Counted from the first letter of the stretch, positions 50,461-59,980 are shown. The stretch: DNA of 64,000 nt from Caballeronia telluris (GCF_001544495.1 NZ_FCNZ02000022.1:37459-101458), one strand, 5' to 3'. Made by a program: numbers and translations. Notes: a model not told the origin generated them from the sequence alone.

Positions 50461-50787
50461 ATGACCAAATCGGAATTGGTCGCCCAACTGGCGTCGCGAT
50501 TTCCGCAACTTGTCCTCAAGGATGCGGATTTCGCGGTGAAGACGATGCTCGATGCGATGTCCGAGGCGCTCGCCAACGGTCACCGCATCGAAATTCGCGG
50601 CTTCGGCAGCTTCGGGCTCAATCGTCGTCCGTCGCGCGTCGGGCGCAATCCGAAGTCGGGTGAAAAAGTGCTGGTGCCGGAGAAATTCGTGCCGCACTTC
50701 AAGCCGGGCAAGGAATTGCGTGAACGCGTCGACGGCCGCGCGGGCGAGCCGCTGAAAGCGTCCGACGACGAAGACGACGATCTCTGA
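50461..50787 (+). CDS. ihfB: Integration host factor subunit beta
   Basis: 108 residues of the HU/IHF family. MTKSELVAQLASRFPQL and EIRGFGSFGLNRRPSRVGRNPKSGE contain the dimer and beta-arm segments that insert into the minor groove. The tail DGRAGEPLKASDDEDDDL is an acidic extension beyond E. coli IhfB (94 residues). It pairs with IhfA to bend DNA. It is the second gene of the rpsA-ihfB unit and is closed by a terminator. Confidence 0.95.
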   Translation: MTKSELVAQLASRFPQLVLKDADFAVKTMLDAMSEALANGHRIEIRGFGSFGLNRRPSRVGRNPKSGEKVLVPEKFVPHFKPGKELRERVDGRAGEPLKASDDEDDDL

Positions 50788-50837
50788 TCGGCATCGGAAT
50801 CGAAGGCCGCCGTGTCCCGCCAGACGGCAATGACCGG

Positions 50838-50866
50838 AAAAAAGCACCCCACGGGGTGCTTTTTTT
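50838..50866 (+). terminator. Rho-independent terminator of rpsA-ihfB
   Basis: AGCACCCC (50843-50850) pairs with GGGGTGCT (50853-50860), flanked by A runs and followed by six or more T residues. It lies 50 bases after ihfB. Confidence 0.9.
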
Positions 50867-51084
50867 CGTCTGACGCTTTCGCGTGCGCCTACGCGGGCGC
50901 GCATGGGTTCGACTCTTGCTGCAGCAGGCGATGCCGTTTCACTCTTACCGGCCGTCACCGTTGCACTGCCGGGGATACGCATCAATTACAATACCGGTCA
51001 CTTTCGGCCCGGGTCGTTGCCTCGCGCGGACTCACGCGCGCGGTCAAACCGATGCCGTCCGCCACCGCCGTCGAGAGAGTCTCC

Positions 51085-51378
51085 ATGAAATTTTTTGTCT
51101 GGCTGATCCGTGTTCTCGTCTTCGTCCTGCTGCTGGTTCTGGCGCTCGCCAACACGCAGACCGCGGAGCTCAAGTTCCTCGCTGGCTATGTGTGGCAGGC
51201 GCCGCTGATCCTGATCGGCCTGGCATTTTTTGTCGTCGGCTTGCTGGCAGGGCTCGTGTCCGCGCTGCCCGCGATGTTCCGCCTGCGCATGGAGAACGGC
51301 CGTCTGAAGCGCGAACTGCGCATCGCGCGCGAGCAGCCGGTCGCGGTGGAAGAGCCGCCGATGCCGCCGCTCATCTGA
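51085..51378 (+). CDS. lapA: LapA-family (DUF1049) inner-membrane protein
   Basis: 97 residues with two membrane helices (about 1-22 and 38-60) and a short coiled cytoplasmic tail (FRLRMENGRLKRELRIAREQP). The LapA/DUF1049 signature NTQTAELKFLAG is present. It partners LapB in controlling LpxC turnover and LPS assembly. ATG 51085 gives MKFFVWLIRVLV; upstream in-frame sequence is not membrane-like. It lies 65 bp before lapB. Confidence 0.9.
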   Translation: MKFFVWLIRVLVFVLLLVLALANTQTAELKFLAGYVWQAPLILIGLAFFVVGLLAGLVSALPAMFRLRMENGRLKRELRIAREQPVAVEEPPMPPLI

Positions 51379-51443
51379 GCCGCCGCCGCCCACGCCGGCA
51401 CCCGAAACCCGACTCACCGACCTTACCGACCTCATCGCATCGC

Positions 51444-52619
51444 ATGGATCTAGACTTCTGGTGGCTGCTTGTCATTCCCGTTGCCTTTGCGCTCGGCTGG
51501 ATGGCATCGCGCTATGACCTGAAAACGCTGCTGTCCGAAAACGCGAATCTGCCGCGCTCGTACTTCCGCGGCCTGAACTTTCTGCTCAACGAGCAACACG
51601 ACAAGGCGATCGATGCCTTCATCGAAGTCGCGAAGCTCGATCCGGAAACCATCGAATTGCATTTTGCGCTCGGCAACCTGTTTCGCCGTCGCGGCGAGAC
51701 CGACCGCGCGATCCGCGTGCATCAAAACCTCCTGAGCCGCGCCGACCTGCCCGATGCCGAGCGCGATCACGCGCTTTTCGAACTCGGCCAGGACTTTCTG
51801 AAAGCGGGCCTGCTCGACCGCGCCGAGGAAACGTTCCGCTCGCTCGAAGCCGGCGAGTACGCGCTAGGCGCCCAGCGCGCGCTCCTGACCATCTACGAGA
51901 TCGAGAAAGACTGGCCGAAGTCGATCGTGACGGCCGAGCGCATCGAGAAAATGGGCGCGCCGACGCTCGCGAAGGAAATCGCGCACTTTCACTGCGAACT
52001 CGCGCAGGAAGCGTTGCAGCGCAAAAGCCCCGACGACGCGCGCGCCGAGTTGAAACTGGCGCTCGACGCGAACCCGGACAACGTGCGCGCGACCATTCTC
52101 TCGGGCGACGTCGATGCGGCTGCCGGCAATCTCGTCGGCGCGATCGCTTGCTGGAAGCGCGTCGAGGAGCAGAATGCGGTTTATCTGCCGCTCGTCGCCG
52201 AGAAGCTGATGAACGCGTACAGCGCGCTCGATCGCGCGGAAGAGGGCGTCGATCTGCTGACCGATTACGTGAACCGCTATCCGTCGAACGACCTGCTCGA
52301 CGTCGCGTTCAAGCACGTCGAGGCGCTGCGCGGCCTCGACGCCGCGCACACGCTCGCGCGCAAGCAGATGCAAAGCTCGCCGAATCTCGCGGGCATGACG
52401 CGTCTGCTCGAAGCGCAGGAAGCGGTCGCGGAAGAGCCGCGTCGCGGCGAACTGCAACTGATGCGCGCGCTCGTCAAGCAGCGCACCAAGAACCTGCCGC
52501 GTTATACGTGTCAAACTTGTGGTTTCCGCGCACGTCTTTTCTACTGGCAATGTCCCGGCTGCAGCGGCTGGGAAACCTATGCGCCGCGCCGCGTCGAGCC
52601 GATCACGGCGTCGGCCTGA
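51444..52619 (+). CDS. lapB: LapB lipopolysaccharide assembly protein (YciM)
   Basis: 391 residues. One N-terminal membrane helix (about 3-20) anchors a cytoplasmic TPR array (about 40-340; for example LHFALGNLFRRRGETDRAIRVH). The C-terminus has a rubredoxin-type metal site, YTCQTCGFRARLFYWQCPGCSGW, with two C-x2-C pairs. LapB helps FtsH degrade LpxC and so balances LPS and phospholipid synthesis. It follows lapA and precedes the LPS-core precursor genes. Confidence 0.94.
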   Translation: MDLDFWWLLVIPVAFALGWMASRYDLKTLLSENANLPRSYFRGLNFLLNEQHDKAIDAFIEVAKLDPETIELHFALGNLFRRRGETDRAIRVHQNLLSRADLPDAERDHALFELGQDFLKAGLLDRAEETFRSLEAGEYALGAQRALLTIYEIEKDWPKSIVTAERIEKMGAPTLAKEIAHFHCELAQEALQRKSPDDARAELKLALDANPDNVRATILSGDVDAAAGNLVGAIACWKRVEEQNAVYLPLVAEKLMNAYSALDRAEEGVDLLTDYVNRYPSNDLLDVAFKHVEALRGLDAAHTLARKQMQSSPNLAGMTRLLEAQEAVAEEPRRGELQLMRALVKQRTKNLPRYTCQTCGFRARLFYWQCPGCSGWETYAPRRVEPITASA

Positions 52620-52709
52620 CAGCGCGAGCGGCAAGCCCGCCGGTATGAGGCGCTCGGGCCATCCCCCGTTCGCGTGCCTGCCGGCAACCTCAGAACAACG
52701 GGAACGCGA

Positions 52710-54101
52710 ATGAAAATTACCATCGTCGGCACGGGTTACGTCGGTCTGGTGACCGGCGCGTGCCTTGCTGAAATCGGCCACGACGTGTTTTGCGTCGACG
52801 TCGATCCGCGCAAGATCGAGATCCTCAACAACGGCGGCGTGCCGATCCACGAACCGGGCTTGCTGGAAATGCTAAAGCGCACGCGCGCGGCCGGCCGCAT
52901 CCAGTTCTCGACGGACGTCGAGGCGAGCGTGAAGCATGGCGAAATCCAGTTCATCGCGGTCGGCACGCCGCCCGACGAAGACGGCTCCGCCGACCTGCAA
53001 TACGTGCTCGCGGCGGCGCGCAATATCGGCCGCTATTCGAACGGCTTCAAGGTGATCGTCGACAAGTCGACGGTGCCGGTCGGCACGGCGCTCCAGGTGC
53101 GCAAGGTCGTCGCGGAAGAACTGAAGGGGCGCGGGCTCGAGACGTCGGACGAACACGGCTTTTCGGTCGTATCGAATCCGGAGTTTCTGAAGGAAGGCGC
53201 CGCGGTCGACGATTTCATGCGCCCGGACCGGATCGTGATCGGTCTCGACGACGACGAAGCCGGCAGCATCGCGCGCGAAAAGATGAAGCGGCTCTACGCG
53301 CCGTTCAACCGCAACCACGAACGCACGCTGTACATGGACGTGCGCTCGGCCGAATTCACGAAGTACGCGGCCAACGCGATGCTTGCGACGCGCATCTCGT
53401 TCATGAACGACCTGTCGAACCTGGCGGATACCGTCGGCGCGGATATCGAAGCGGTGCGCCGGGGGATCGGTTCCGACCCGCGCATCGGCTATCACTTTCT
53501 GTATGCGGGCTGCGGCTACGGCGGTTCGTGCTTTCCGAAGGACGTCCAAGCGCTCGTACAGACGGCGCGTGAGAACGGCCATCGGTTGCGCATTCTCGAA
53601 TCGGTGGAGGAAGTGAACGACGCGCAGAAGGAAGTGCTCGTCAACAAGATCACGAAGCGCATGGGCGAAGACCTGCGCGGGCGCACGTTCGCCGTGTGGG
53701 GCCTCGCGTTCAAGCCGAACACGGACGACATGCGCGAGGCGTCGAGCCGGCGTCTGATCGCGGCGCTGCTTTCGCGCGGCGCGACCGTGCGCGCCTACGA
53801 TCCGGTGGCGCTAGACGAAGCGCAGCGTGTGTTCGCGCTCGATCTCGCCGGCCGTCCCGACGACCTGAAGCGCCTCTCGTTCGTGAGCTCGCAGAAGGAA
53901 GCGCTGCCCGGCGCCGACGCGCTCGTGATCGTCACCGAGTGGAAGGAATTCAAGAGCCCCGACTTCGCGCATCTGAAGAGCGAGCTGAAAATGCCGGTTG
54001 TCTTCGATGGCCGCAACCTGTACGAACCCGAAGCGATGGCCGAACTCGGCATCGACTATTACGCAATAGGACGTCCCCATGTCGAACTCGCCGGCGCCTG
54101 A
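52710..54101 (+). CDS. ugd: UDP-glucose 6-dehydrogenase
   Basis: 463 residues. The Rossmann motif ITIVGTGYVGLVTGACLAEIG opens the protein; the catalytic Cys is in YGGSCFPKD (about 268); the C-terminal domain has FAVWGLAFKPNTDDMREASS. It oxidises UDP-glucose to UDP-glucuronate, a precursor of LPS and exopolysaccharide sugars such as Ara4N. The 3' end overlaps rfaE by 23 bases, showing coupling. Start ATG 52710 gives MKITIVGTGYVG, the family N-terminus. Confidence 0.95.
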   Translation: MKITIVGTGYVGLVTGACLAEIGHDVFCVDVDPRKIEILNNGGVPIHEPGLLEMLKRTRAAGRIQFSTDVEASVKHGEIQFIAVGTPPDEDGSADLQYVLAAARNIGRYSNGFKVIVDKSTVPVGTALQVRKVVAEELKGRGLETSDEHGFSVVSNPEFLKEGAAVDDFMRPDRIVIGLDDDEAGSIAREKMKRLYAPFNRNHERTLYMDVRSAEFTKYAANAMLATRISFMNDLSNLADTVGADIEAVRRGIGSDPRIGYHFLYAGCGYGGSCFPKDVQALVQTARENGHRLRILESVEEVNDAQKEVLVNKITKRMGEDLRGRTFAVWGLAFKPNTDDMREASSRRLIAALLSRGATVRAYDPVALDEAQRVFALDLAGRPDDLKRLSFVSSQKEALPGADALVIVTEWKEFKSPDFAHLKSELKMPVVFDGRNLYEPEAMAELGIDYYAIGRPHVELAGA

Positions 54102-55068
54102 TCAGAAGCCCGAACAGTCAGGCAAGCAGGCCGCCATTCCGGTGGTGCCGCGCGCGCGCATCTCGGCGGCGCGCGTGCTGGTCGTCGGCGATGTGATGCT
54201 CGACCGCTACTGGTTCGGCAACGTCGACCGCATCTCGCCGGAAGCGCCCGTGCCGGTCGTGCTTGTGCAGAAGAAGGAAGACCGTCTGGGCGGCGCGGCG
54301 AACGTCGCGCGCAACGCGGCGGCGCTCGGCGCGCAGGCGGGACTGCTGTGCGTCGTCGGGCACGACGAGCCGGGCGAGCGCGTGGTCGAACTGCTCGGCG
54401 AGAGCAAGGTCGCGGCGTATCTCGAACGCGATCCCGAACTGCTCACGACGATCAAGCTGCGCGTGCTGTCGCGCCAGCAGCAGTTGCTGCGCGTCGACTT
54501 CGAGAACTCGCCGACGCACGAAGTGCTGCGCGCGTGCCTCGCGCGCTTCGGCGATCTTTTGCCGCAGCACGACGTCATCCTGATGTCGGACTACGCGAAG
54601 GGCGGCCTGACGCACGTCACGCAGATGATCGCGGACGCGAAACGCGCGGGCAAGCCGGTGCTCGTCGATCCGAAGGGCGACGACTGGGACCGCTATCGCG
54701 GCGCCACGCTCATCACGCCGAACCGCGCGGAATTGCGCGAAGTGATCGGGCACTGGAAGTCGGAGGAGGATTTGCACGAGCGCGTCGCGAAGCTGCGCCG
54801 CGAACTCGAATTCGACGCGCTGCTGCTCACGCGCTCGGAGGAAGGCATGACGCTCTTCACGAACGACCGCGTCGTGCACACGCAGGCTGACGCGCGCGAA
54901 GTCTACGACGTGTCCGGCGCGGGCGACACCGTCATCGCGACGGTCGCGACCATGCTCGGCGCGGGCGTGCCGTTGATCGACTCGATCGCCTACGCGAACC
55001 GGGCGGCGGGCATCGTCGTGGGCAAGCTGGGCACGGCGACCGTCGACTACAACGAACTTTTCGCTTGA
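54079..55068 (+). CDS. rfaE1: D-glycero-beta-D-manno-heptose-7-phosphate kinase (HldA-type)
   Basis: 329 residues of the ribokinase (PfkB) family. GDVMLDRYWFGNVDRISPEAPVP (about 36-58), RLGGAANVARN and the catalytic-Asp motif VSGAGDTVIATVA near 277 are the HldA/HldE kinase signatures. The cytidylyl-/adenylyltransferase domain of bifunctional HldE is absent, as in Burkholderia and Neisseria where it is a separate gene. It phosphorylates heptose 7-phosphate for LPS core synthesis. It overlaps ugd and is seven bases from hldD. Confidence 0.95.
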   Translation: MSNSPAPDQKPEQSGKQAAIPVVPRARISAARVLVVGDVMLDRYWFGNVDRISPEAPVPVVLVQKKEDRLGGAANVARNAAALGAQAGLLCVVGHDEPGERVVELLGESKVAAYLERDPELLTTIKLRVLSRQQQLLRVDFENSPTHEVLRACLARFGDLLPQHDVILMSDYAKGGLTHVTQMIADAKRAGKPVLVDPKGDDWDRYRGATLITPNRAELREVIGHWKSEEDLHERVAKLRRELEFDALLLTRSEEGMTLFTNDRVVHTQADAREVYDVSGAGDTVIATVATMLGAGVPLIDSIAYANRAAGIVVGKLGTATVDYNELFA

Positions 55069-55075
55069 GAACATC

Positions 55076-56068
55076 ATGACCATCATCGTCACCGGCGCGG
55101 CCGGGTTCATCGGCAGCAACATCGTGAAGGCGCTCAACGATCGCGGCGAACAACGCGTGATCGCGGTCGACAACCTCACGCGCGCGGACAAGTTCAAGAA
55201 TCTCGTCGATTGCGAGATCGACGATTACCTCGACAAGACCGAGTTCGTCGAGCGGTTCAAGCGCGGCGATTTCGGGAAGGTGCGCGCGGTGTTCCATGAA
55301 GGCGCCTGTTCGGACACGATGGAAACCGACGGCCGCTACATGATGGACAACAACTTCCGCTACAGCCGCGACGTGATGGACGCGTGCATGAAGCAGGACG
55401 TGCAGTTCCTGTACGCGTCGTCGGCGGCGACGTATGGCGGATCGAGCCAGTTCGTCGAGGAACGCGAGTTCGAGAAGCCGCTGAACGTCTACGGCTATTC
55501 GAAATTCCTCTTCGACCAGATCGTGCGCCAGACATTGCCCCGAGCGAAAACGCAGATCGTCGGCTTTCGCTATTTCAACGTGTACGGGCCGCGCGAGACG
55601 CACAAGGCGCGCATGGCGTCGGTGGCGTTTCACAACTTCAACCAGTTCCGCGCGGAAGGGCGCGTCAAGCTCTTCGGCGAATACAACGGTTACGCGGCGG
55701 GCGAGCAGACGCGCGATTTCGTCTCGGTGGAAGACGTGGTGAAGGTCAATCTCTTCTTCTTCGATCATCCGGAGAAGTCGGGCATCTTTAACCTCGGCAC
55801 GGGGCGCGCGCAGCCGTTCAACGACATCGCATCGACCGTGGTGAATTCGCTGCGCGCGATGGACGGCGAGGCGTCGCTGTCGCTCGCGGAACTCGTGCAG
55901 CGCGGGTTGATCGAGTACATTCCGTTCCCCGACGCGCTGCGCGGCAAGTATCAGTGCTTCACCCAGGCCGACCAGTCGAAGCTGCGCGCAGCCGGCTACG
56001 ACGCGCCGTTTCTGAGCGTGCAGGAAGGCGTCGATCGCTACGTGCGTTGGCTATTCGGCCAGCTATAA
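55076..56068 (+). CDS. hldD: ADP-L-glycero-D-manno-heptose 6-epimerase
   Basis: 330 residues of the extended SDR group. TGAAGFIGSNIVKALNDRG is the NAD(P) motif and YGYSKFLFD holds the YxxxK pair near residue 140. LYASSAATYGG and GFRYFNVYGPRE are diagnostic of RfaD/HldD. It inverts C6 of ADP-D,D-heptose to give the L,D form used in the LPS inner core. It is the last gene of ugd-rfaE-hldD. Confidence 0.96.
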   Translation: MTIIVTGAAGFIGSNIVKALNDRGEQRVIAVDNLTRADKFKNLVDCEIDDYLDKTEFVERFKRGDFGKVRAVFHEGACSDTMETDGRYMMDNNFRYSRDVMDACMKQDVQFLYASSAATYGGSSQFVEEREFEKPLNVYGYSKFLFDQIVRQTLPRAKTQIVGFRYFNVYGPRETHKARMASVAFHNFNQFRAEGRVKLFGEYNGYAAGEQTRDFVSVEDVVKVNLFFFDHPEKSGIFNLGTGRAQPFNDIASTVVNSLRAMDGEASLSLAELVQRGLIEYIPFPDALRGKYQCFTQADQSKLRAAGYDAPFLSVQEGVDRYVRWLFGQL

Positions 56069-56100
56069 AAGCACGGTCCGTTTTTTTAAACTGGGTCTCA

Positions 56101-56123
56101 CGGTCAGCGAGCGACGCTGACCG
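56101..56123. other. 9-bp hairpin before the ComEA-like gene
   Basis: CGGTCAGCG (56101-56109) pairs with CGCTGACCG (56115-56123) around a five-base loop, between hldD and the ComEA-like gene. It has no T run; a short T run (TTTTTTT near 56081-56087) precedes it. Possible weak terminator or leader element. Confidence 0.45.
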
Positions 56124-56152
56124 GTTCCTCACGGTTCTCAAGGGAGACTCAG

Positions 56153-56497
56153 ATGATCAAGAAAGTAATCGCAGCGTTCGCGCTCGCCATGGCGGTCGGT
56201 TCCGTATTCGCGGCCGTCGACGTCAACATCGCCAACACCGACGCCTTGCGCGGCATCAAGGGCATCGGACCGGCAAAAGCCAAGGCCATTCTCGACGAAC
56301 GCGAAGCGCACGGCCCGTTCAAGGACGCCGCCGAACTCGGCAAGCGTGTGAAGGGCATGGGCGGCAAGACGGTCGAACGCCTGCAGGCCGAGGGTCTTAC
56401 CATCGGGCCGGCCAGCAAGACGGCCGCCGCAGCCCGTCCGGGCTCGGCTGCCTTCACGGCGAGCGCGGCCGGACAACCTGTCGTCGTGAAGAAATAG
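56153..56497 (+). CDS. ComEA-like helix-hairpin-helix DNA-binding protein
   Basis: 114 residues. A signal peptide (MIKKVIAAFALAMAVGSVFA) precedes a ComEA-type double helix-hairpin-helix: VDVNIANTDALRGIKGIGPAKAKAILDEREAHGPF and VKGMGGKTVERLQAEGL. The remaining 30 residues are low-complexity. Exported ComEA proteins bind incoming DNA in the periplasm during transformation; some relatives have no known competence role. It has a good AAGGGAG ribosome site and stands alone. Confidence 0.85.
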   Translation: MIKKVIAAFALAMAVGSVFAAVDVNIANTDALRGIKGIGPAKAKAILDEREAHGPFKDAAELGKRVKGMGGKTVERLQAEGLTIGPASKTAAAARPGSAAFTASAAGQPVVVKK

Positions 56498-56613
56498 ACG
56501 CGGCGCGGCGCACGCAGCCGACGCGCCGGTCGGTTCGTGCGCCGCTTCCTCGTGGCCGGATCCGCAATCCCTGAAGCCGATAGGGGCGGTCGGCGTCGAA
56601 ATGACCGGTGGGC

Positions 56614-56619
56614 TACAAT
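56614..56619 (+). promoter_or_regulatory. Possible -10 element before cysM
   Basis: TACAAT lies 35 bp upstream of the cysM start in a short intergenic gap. The -35 region is not convincing. Confidence 0.35.
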
Positions 56620-56654
56620 CGTTGGATTCCCCGCATCGTACGAACGCACCGCTT

Positions 56655-57557
56655 ATGGCTTACATGACAATCGAAGACACGATCGGCAACACGCCGCTCG
56701 TGCAGCTCGTCCGCCTCGTCGACGACGACATTCGCAGCCGCAACAACGTGGTTCTCGGCAAGCTGGAAGGCAACAATCCGGCGGGCTCGGTGAAGGACCG
56801 CCCGGCGCTCTCGATGATCAAGAAGGCGGAAGAGCGCGGCCGCATCAAACCCGGCGACACGCTGATCGAAGCGACGAGCGGCAACACGGGCATCGCGCTC
56901 GCGATGGCCGCGGCCGTGCGCGGGTACAAGATGCTGCTGCTGATGCCGGAAGACCTGTCGGTCGAGCGGCGCCAGAGCATGTCGGCCTACGGCGCGCAGA
57001 TCATGCTCACGCCTGTCACGGGCGGCATGGAATACGCACGCGATCTCGCCGAGCAGATGCAGCGCGAAGGCCGCGGCATCATCCTCGACCAGTTCGCCAA
57101 CCCGGACAATCCGCTTGCGCACTACGAAGCAACCGGCCCCGAACTGTGGCGCCAGACCGAAGGGCGCATCACGCACTTCGTCTCGGCGATGGGCACCACC
57201 GGCACGATCATGGGCGTGTCGCAATTCCTGAAGGAAAAGAACGAGAAGATCGAGATCATCGGTGCGCAGCCGGAAGAGGGCTCGCGCATTCCGGGCATCC
57301 GCAAATGGCCGGAAGCCTATCTGCCGAAGATTTTCGACCGCAGCCGCGTCGACCGCGTAGAGAATGTGAGCCAGGCCGCATCGGAAGCGATGGCGCGCAA
57401 GATGGCCTCGGTCGAAGGCATTTTCAGCGGCATATCGTCGGGCGGTGCGTGCGAAGTCGCGCTGCGCATCGCGCGCCAGGTGGAGAACGCGACCATCGTG
57501 TTCATCGTCTGCGACCGGGGCGACCGCTACCTGTCTACGGGCGTATTTCCCGCCTGA
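56655..57557 (+). CDS. cysM: O-acetylserine sulfhydrylase B (cysteine synthase)
   Basis: 300 residues of the PLP beta-family. The PLP lysine is in NPAGSVKDRPALSMI (about residue 45), with EATSGNTGIALAM and AMGTTGTIMGVSQFL as PLP phosphate loops. The sequence is of the CysM rather than CysK type (GTTGTIMG and the PEEGSRIPGIRKWP segment). It makes cysteine from O-acetylserine with sulfide or thiosulfate. ATG 56655 gives MAYMTIEDTIGNTPL; the earlier in-frame start is a non-family leader. It is monocistronic with its own terminator. Confidence 0.94.
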   Translation: MAYMTIEDTIGNTPLVQLVRLVDDDIRSRNNVVLGKLEGNNPAGSVKDRPALSMIKKAEERGRIKPGDTLIEATSGNTGIALAMAAAVRGYKMLLLMPEDLSVERRQSMSAYGAQIMLTPVTGGMEYARDLAEQMQREGRGIILDQFANPDNPLAHYEATGPELWRQTEGRITHFVSAMGTTGTIMGVSQFLKEKNEKIEIIGAQPEEGSRIPGIRKWPEAYLPKIFDRSRVDRVENVSQAASEAMARKMASVEGIFSGISSGGACEVALRIARQVENATIVFIVCDRGDRYLSTGVFPA

Positions 57558-57579
57558 GCCCGATTTCAGGCGCACCATG

Positions 57580-57620
57580 CAAAAGGCCGTTCCGATGAAC
57601 TCGGAATGGCCTTTTGTTTT
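57580..57620 (+). terminator. Rho-independent terminator of cysM
   Basis: A 16-base stem (CAAAAGGCCGTTCCGA, 57580-57595, with 57601-57616; one G-T wobble) has a five-base loop and is followed by a T-rich tract. It also lies at the 3' end of the convergent mltB. Confidence 0.85.
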
Positions 57621-57647
57621 CAAGCGCTCACGGCGAGCGCCGATGCC

Positions 57648-58826
57648 TCACTGCACCGCCGTGCCGGAGTCGCCTGCTGCGATCCGAGCCTTCACGGCTT
57701 CGCCCAGCTGATACACCGCGAGCGCGTAGAAGAAGCTGCGGTTGTAGCGCGTGAGCGCATAGAAATTGCGCGTGCCGAGTGTGTATTCGGTGGGACGGCC
57801 GGGCGTCGGCAAATCAACAACTGTCACCGGCGTAGCGGCTTCCGCCGCGACATTCAGGCCCGGCTCGTTGAGCAGCATGCCCGCCTTGAGCAGTTGCGCG
57901 AGCGACCAGCGCGGTTCCGGCTGACCGTCGGCGCCGGCCTGCGCGATGCCCTGGCTGCCTTCGTCGCCGGCGATGCGCCACACGACCGGACGGCCCGCTT
58001 CCCAGCCGTGCTTGTTCAGATAATTCGCGACGCTGCCGATCGCATCGGCCTGGCTCGTGCGCAAGTCGATGCGGCCGTTGCCGTCGTAATCCACCGCGTA
58101 CTGGACGATGCTGCTCGGCAGAAACTGCGGAATCCCGATCGCGCCGGTGTACGAGCCGAGCACGGTGGTCGGATCGATCTGCGCGTCGCGCGTCCACACA
58201 AGCAGGTCTTCGAGATTCTTGCGGAACGTCGCCTGCCGCTCCGCGCGGTTCGGCGTGTTCGGGTAGTCGAAGGTGAGCGTCGTGAGTGCGTCGAGCGCGC
58301 GGAAGTTGCCCATGTAGCGGCCGTAGATCGTCTCCACGCCGATGATCCCGACGATCACCTCCGGCGGCACGCCGTATTGCTCGGACGCGCGCTGCAAGGT
58401 CGCCTGATTGGCGCGCCAGAACTTCACCCCCGCGTTGATGCGCACCGGCTCGATGAAGCGCGACTGGTACACGCGCCAGTTCTTGACCGAAGGGGTCGGC
58501 GCGGGGAGGACGAGCTTGACCGCCGTCGCCGAATAGCTGACCCGGTTGAAGAGATCGTGCAGCGCGCTCGAATCGAAATCGTAGCGGGCGACCATGTCGT
58601 TGATGAACGCATCGACATTGCGGTTGTTCGCGTAGCGCTGCGGAACGATTTCTTCTTCGAAGACCTGCCCTTGCTGCGTCGGGGATTGCGGCTGGGACTG
58701 CGCGAACGCATTCGCGGCGACGAGACCGCCGAGCGCAAAAACGATGACAGCCCTGGAAACGACGGAAGCGAAGGAACGACGCTTGAACGCGTCCGGCAGA
58801 GCAAGCGGGGCAAACTTGAAGGTCAT
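57648..58826 (-). CDS. mltB: Membrane-bound lytic murein transglycosylase B
   Basis: 392 residues. A long N-region and hydrophobic core (FASVVSRAVIVFALGGLVAANAFA) form an export signal, with cleavage near residue 43; no lipobox Cys is present. The catalytic domain has VIVGIIGVETIYGRYMGNFRALD with the essential Glu, and AIGIPQFLPSSIVQYAVDYDGNGRIDL. It cleaves the glycan of peptidoglycan to 1,6-anhydro ends. Lack of a lipobox suggests a soluble periplasmic form, although E. coli MltB is a lipoprotein. It is convergent with cysM. Confidence 0.9.
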   Translation of the reverse strand: MTFKFAPLALPDAFKRRSFASVVSRAVIVFALGGLVAANAFAQSQPQSPTQQGQVFEEEIVPQRYANNRNVDAFINDMVARYDFDSSALHDLFNRVSYSATAVKLVLPAPTPSVKNWRVYQSRFIEPVRINAGVKFWRANQATLQRASEQYGVPPEVIVGIIGVETIYGRYMGNFRALDALTTLTFDYPNTPNRAERQATFRKNLEDLLVWTRDAQIDPTTVLGSYTGAIGIPQFLPSSIVQYAVDYDGNGRIDLRTSQADAIGSVANYLNKHGWEAGRPVVWRIAGDEGSQGIAQAGADGQPEPRWSLAQLLKAGMLLNEPGLNVAAEAATPVTVVDLPTPGRPTEYTLGTRNFYALTRYNRSFFYALAVYQLGEAVKARIAAGDSGTAVQ

Positions 58827-59050
58827 GGTGTGCGTTGTTGAGGCGATGTGTGGCAGTGCGTCGGACAGTCGGGGCAGTATAACCGACGCCTCCTTGCCGG
58901 GAACCGCAAGAAGCCTGCCGGGCATGGCGATGAACGGCGCGCGCAAGGGGTGTGGTAACTTAACGTCAATCGCGCGGCATGTGGCCGTGCGTATGACGAA
59001 AAGACACGAGACACGCGGACCCGGCGCCACGCGGGCCGCCGAGAACGACC

Positions 59051-59974
59051 ATGGCGACCGGTTTCTATTCCCATCCCGACTGCCTCCTCCACGACATGGG
59101 CGCGTGGCATCCCGAATGCCCGGGCCGTCTGCAGGCGATCGAAGATCAACTGATCGCGAGCCGCATCGATGCGCTGATCGAACGCGAAGACGCGCCGCTC
59201 GCCGACGAAGCCGAACTCGCGCGCGTGCACACGCAGGCGCATATCGACTTCATCAAGCATCGGCAGCCGCTCGAAGGGCGCGCCGAGATCGATCCCGACA
59301 CGACGATGTGTCCGCATTCCTACCAGGCGGCGTTGCGCGCGGCGGGCGCGGCGATCGCGGCAACCGATGCCGTCATCGAAGGCCGCTTCGACAACGCGTT
59401 CTGCAGCGTGCGTCCGCCGGGACATCACGCCGAGCCGGCCCGCGCGATGGGCTTCTGCTTCTTCAACAACATCGCCGTCGCCGCGCGCCACGCGCTGGAA
59501 GTGCACGGTTTGCAGCGCGTCGCGATCATCGATTTCGACGTGCATCACGGCAACGGCACGGAAGCCGCTTTTTCCGGCGATCCGCGCGTGCTGATGTGCA
59601 GCTTCTTCCAGCATCCGTTCTATCCGTTCACCGGCGCCGACAGTCACGCGCCGAACCTCGTGAACGTGCCGATGCCCGCATACACCAAGGGCATGGCGGT
59701 GCGCGAGGCGGTCGACATGCTGTGGCTGCCGCGGCTCGACGCGTTCAAGCCGGAGATGATCTTCGTGTCGGCGGGGTTCGATGCGCATCGCGAAGACGAT
59801 CTCGGCAACATGGGCTTGGTCGAGGACGACTACACCTGGCTCACCGAGCAGATTCGCGCGGTCGCGGACAAGCACGCGAAGGGGCGCATCGTGAGTTCGC
59901 TGGAAGGCGGGTACAACCTGTCGGCGCTCGGACGCAGCGTCGTCGCGCACGTGCGGGCGCTGGCGGGCATCTAG
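59051..59974 (+). CDS. Histone deacetylase-family amidohydrolase
   Basis: 307 residues of the HDAC/acetylpolyamine amidohydrolase superfamily. The zinc and active-site motifs CSVRPPGHHAEPARAMGFC, IIDFDVHHGNGT and FVSAGFDAHREDDLG are intact, with the final Tyr/Gly loop SLEGGYNLSALG. Relatives deacetylate acetylpolyamines or proteins; the target is not clear from context. It starts about 225 bp after the divergent mltB start and its stop lies six bases from the convergent hydrolase gene. Confidence 0.9.
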   Translation: MATGFYSHPDCLLHDMGAWHPECPGRLQAIEDQLIASRIDALIEREDAPLADEAELARVHTQAHIDFIKHRQPLEGRAEIDPDTTMCPHSYQAALRAAGAAIAATDAVIEGRFDNAFCSVRPPGHHAEPARAMGFCFFNNIAVAARHALEVHGLQRVAIIDFDVHHGNGTEAAFSGDPRVLMCSFFQHPFYPFTGADSHAPNLVNVPMPAYTKGMAVREAVDMLWLPRLDAFKPEMIFVSAGFDAHREDDLGNMGLVEDDYTWLTEQIRAVADKHAKGRIVSSLEGGYNLSALGRSVVAHVRALAGI

Positions 59975-59980
59975 CCGTAC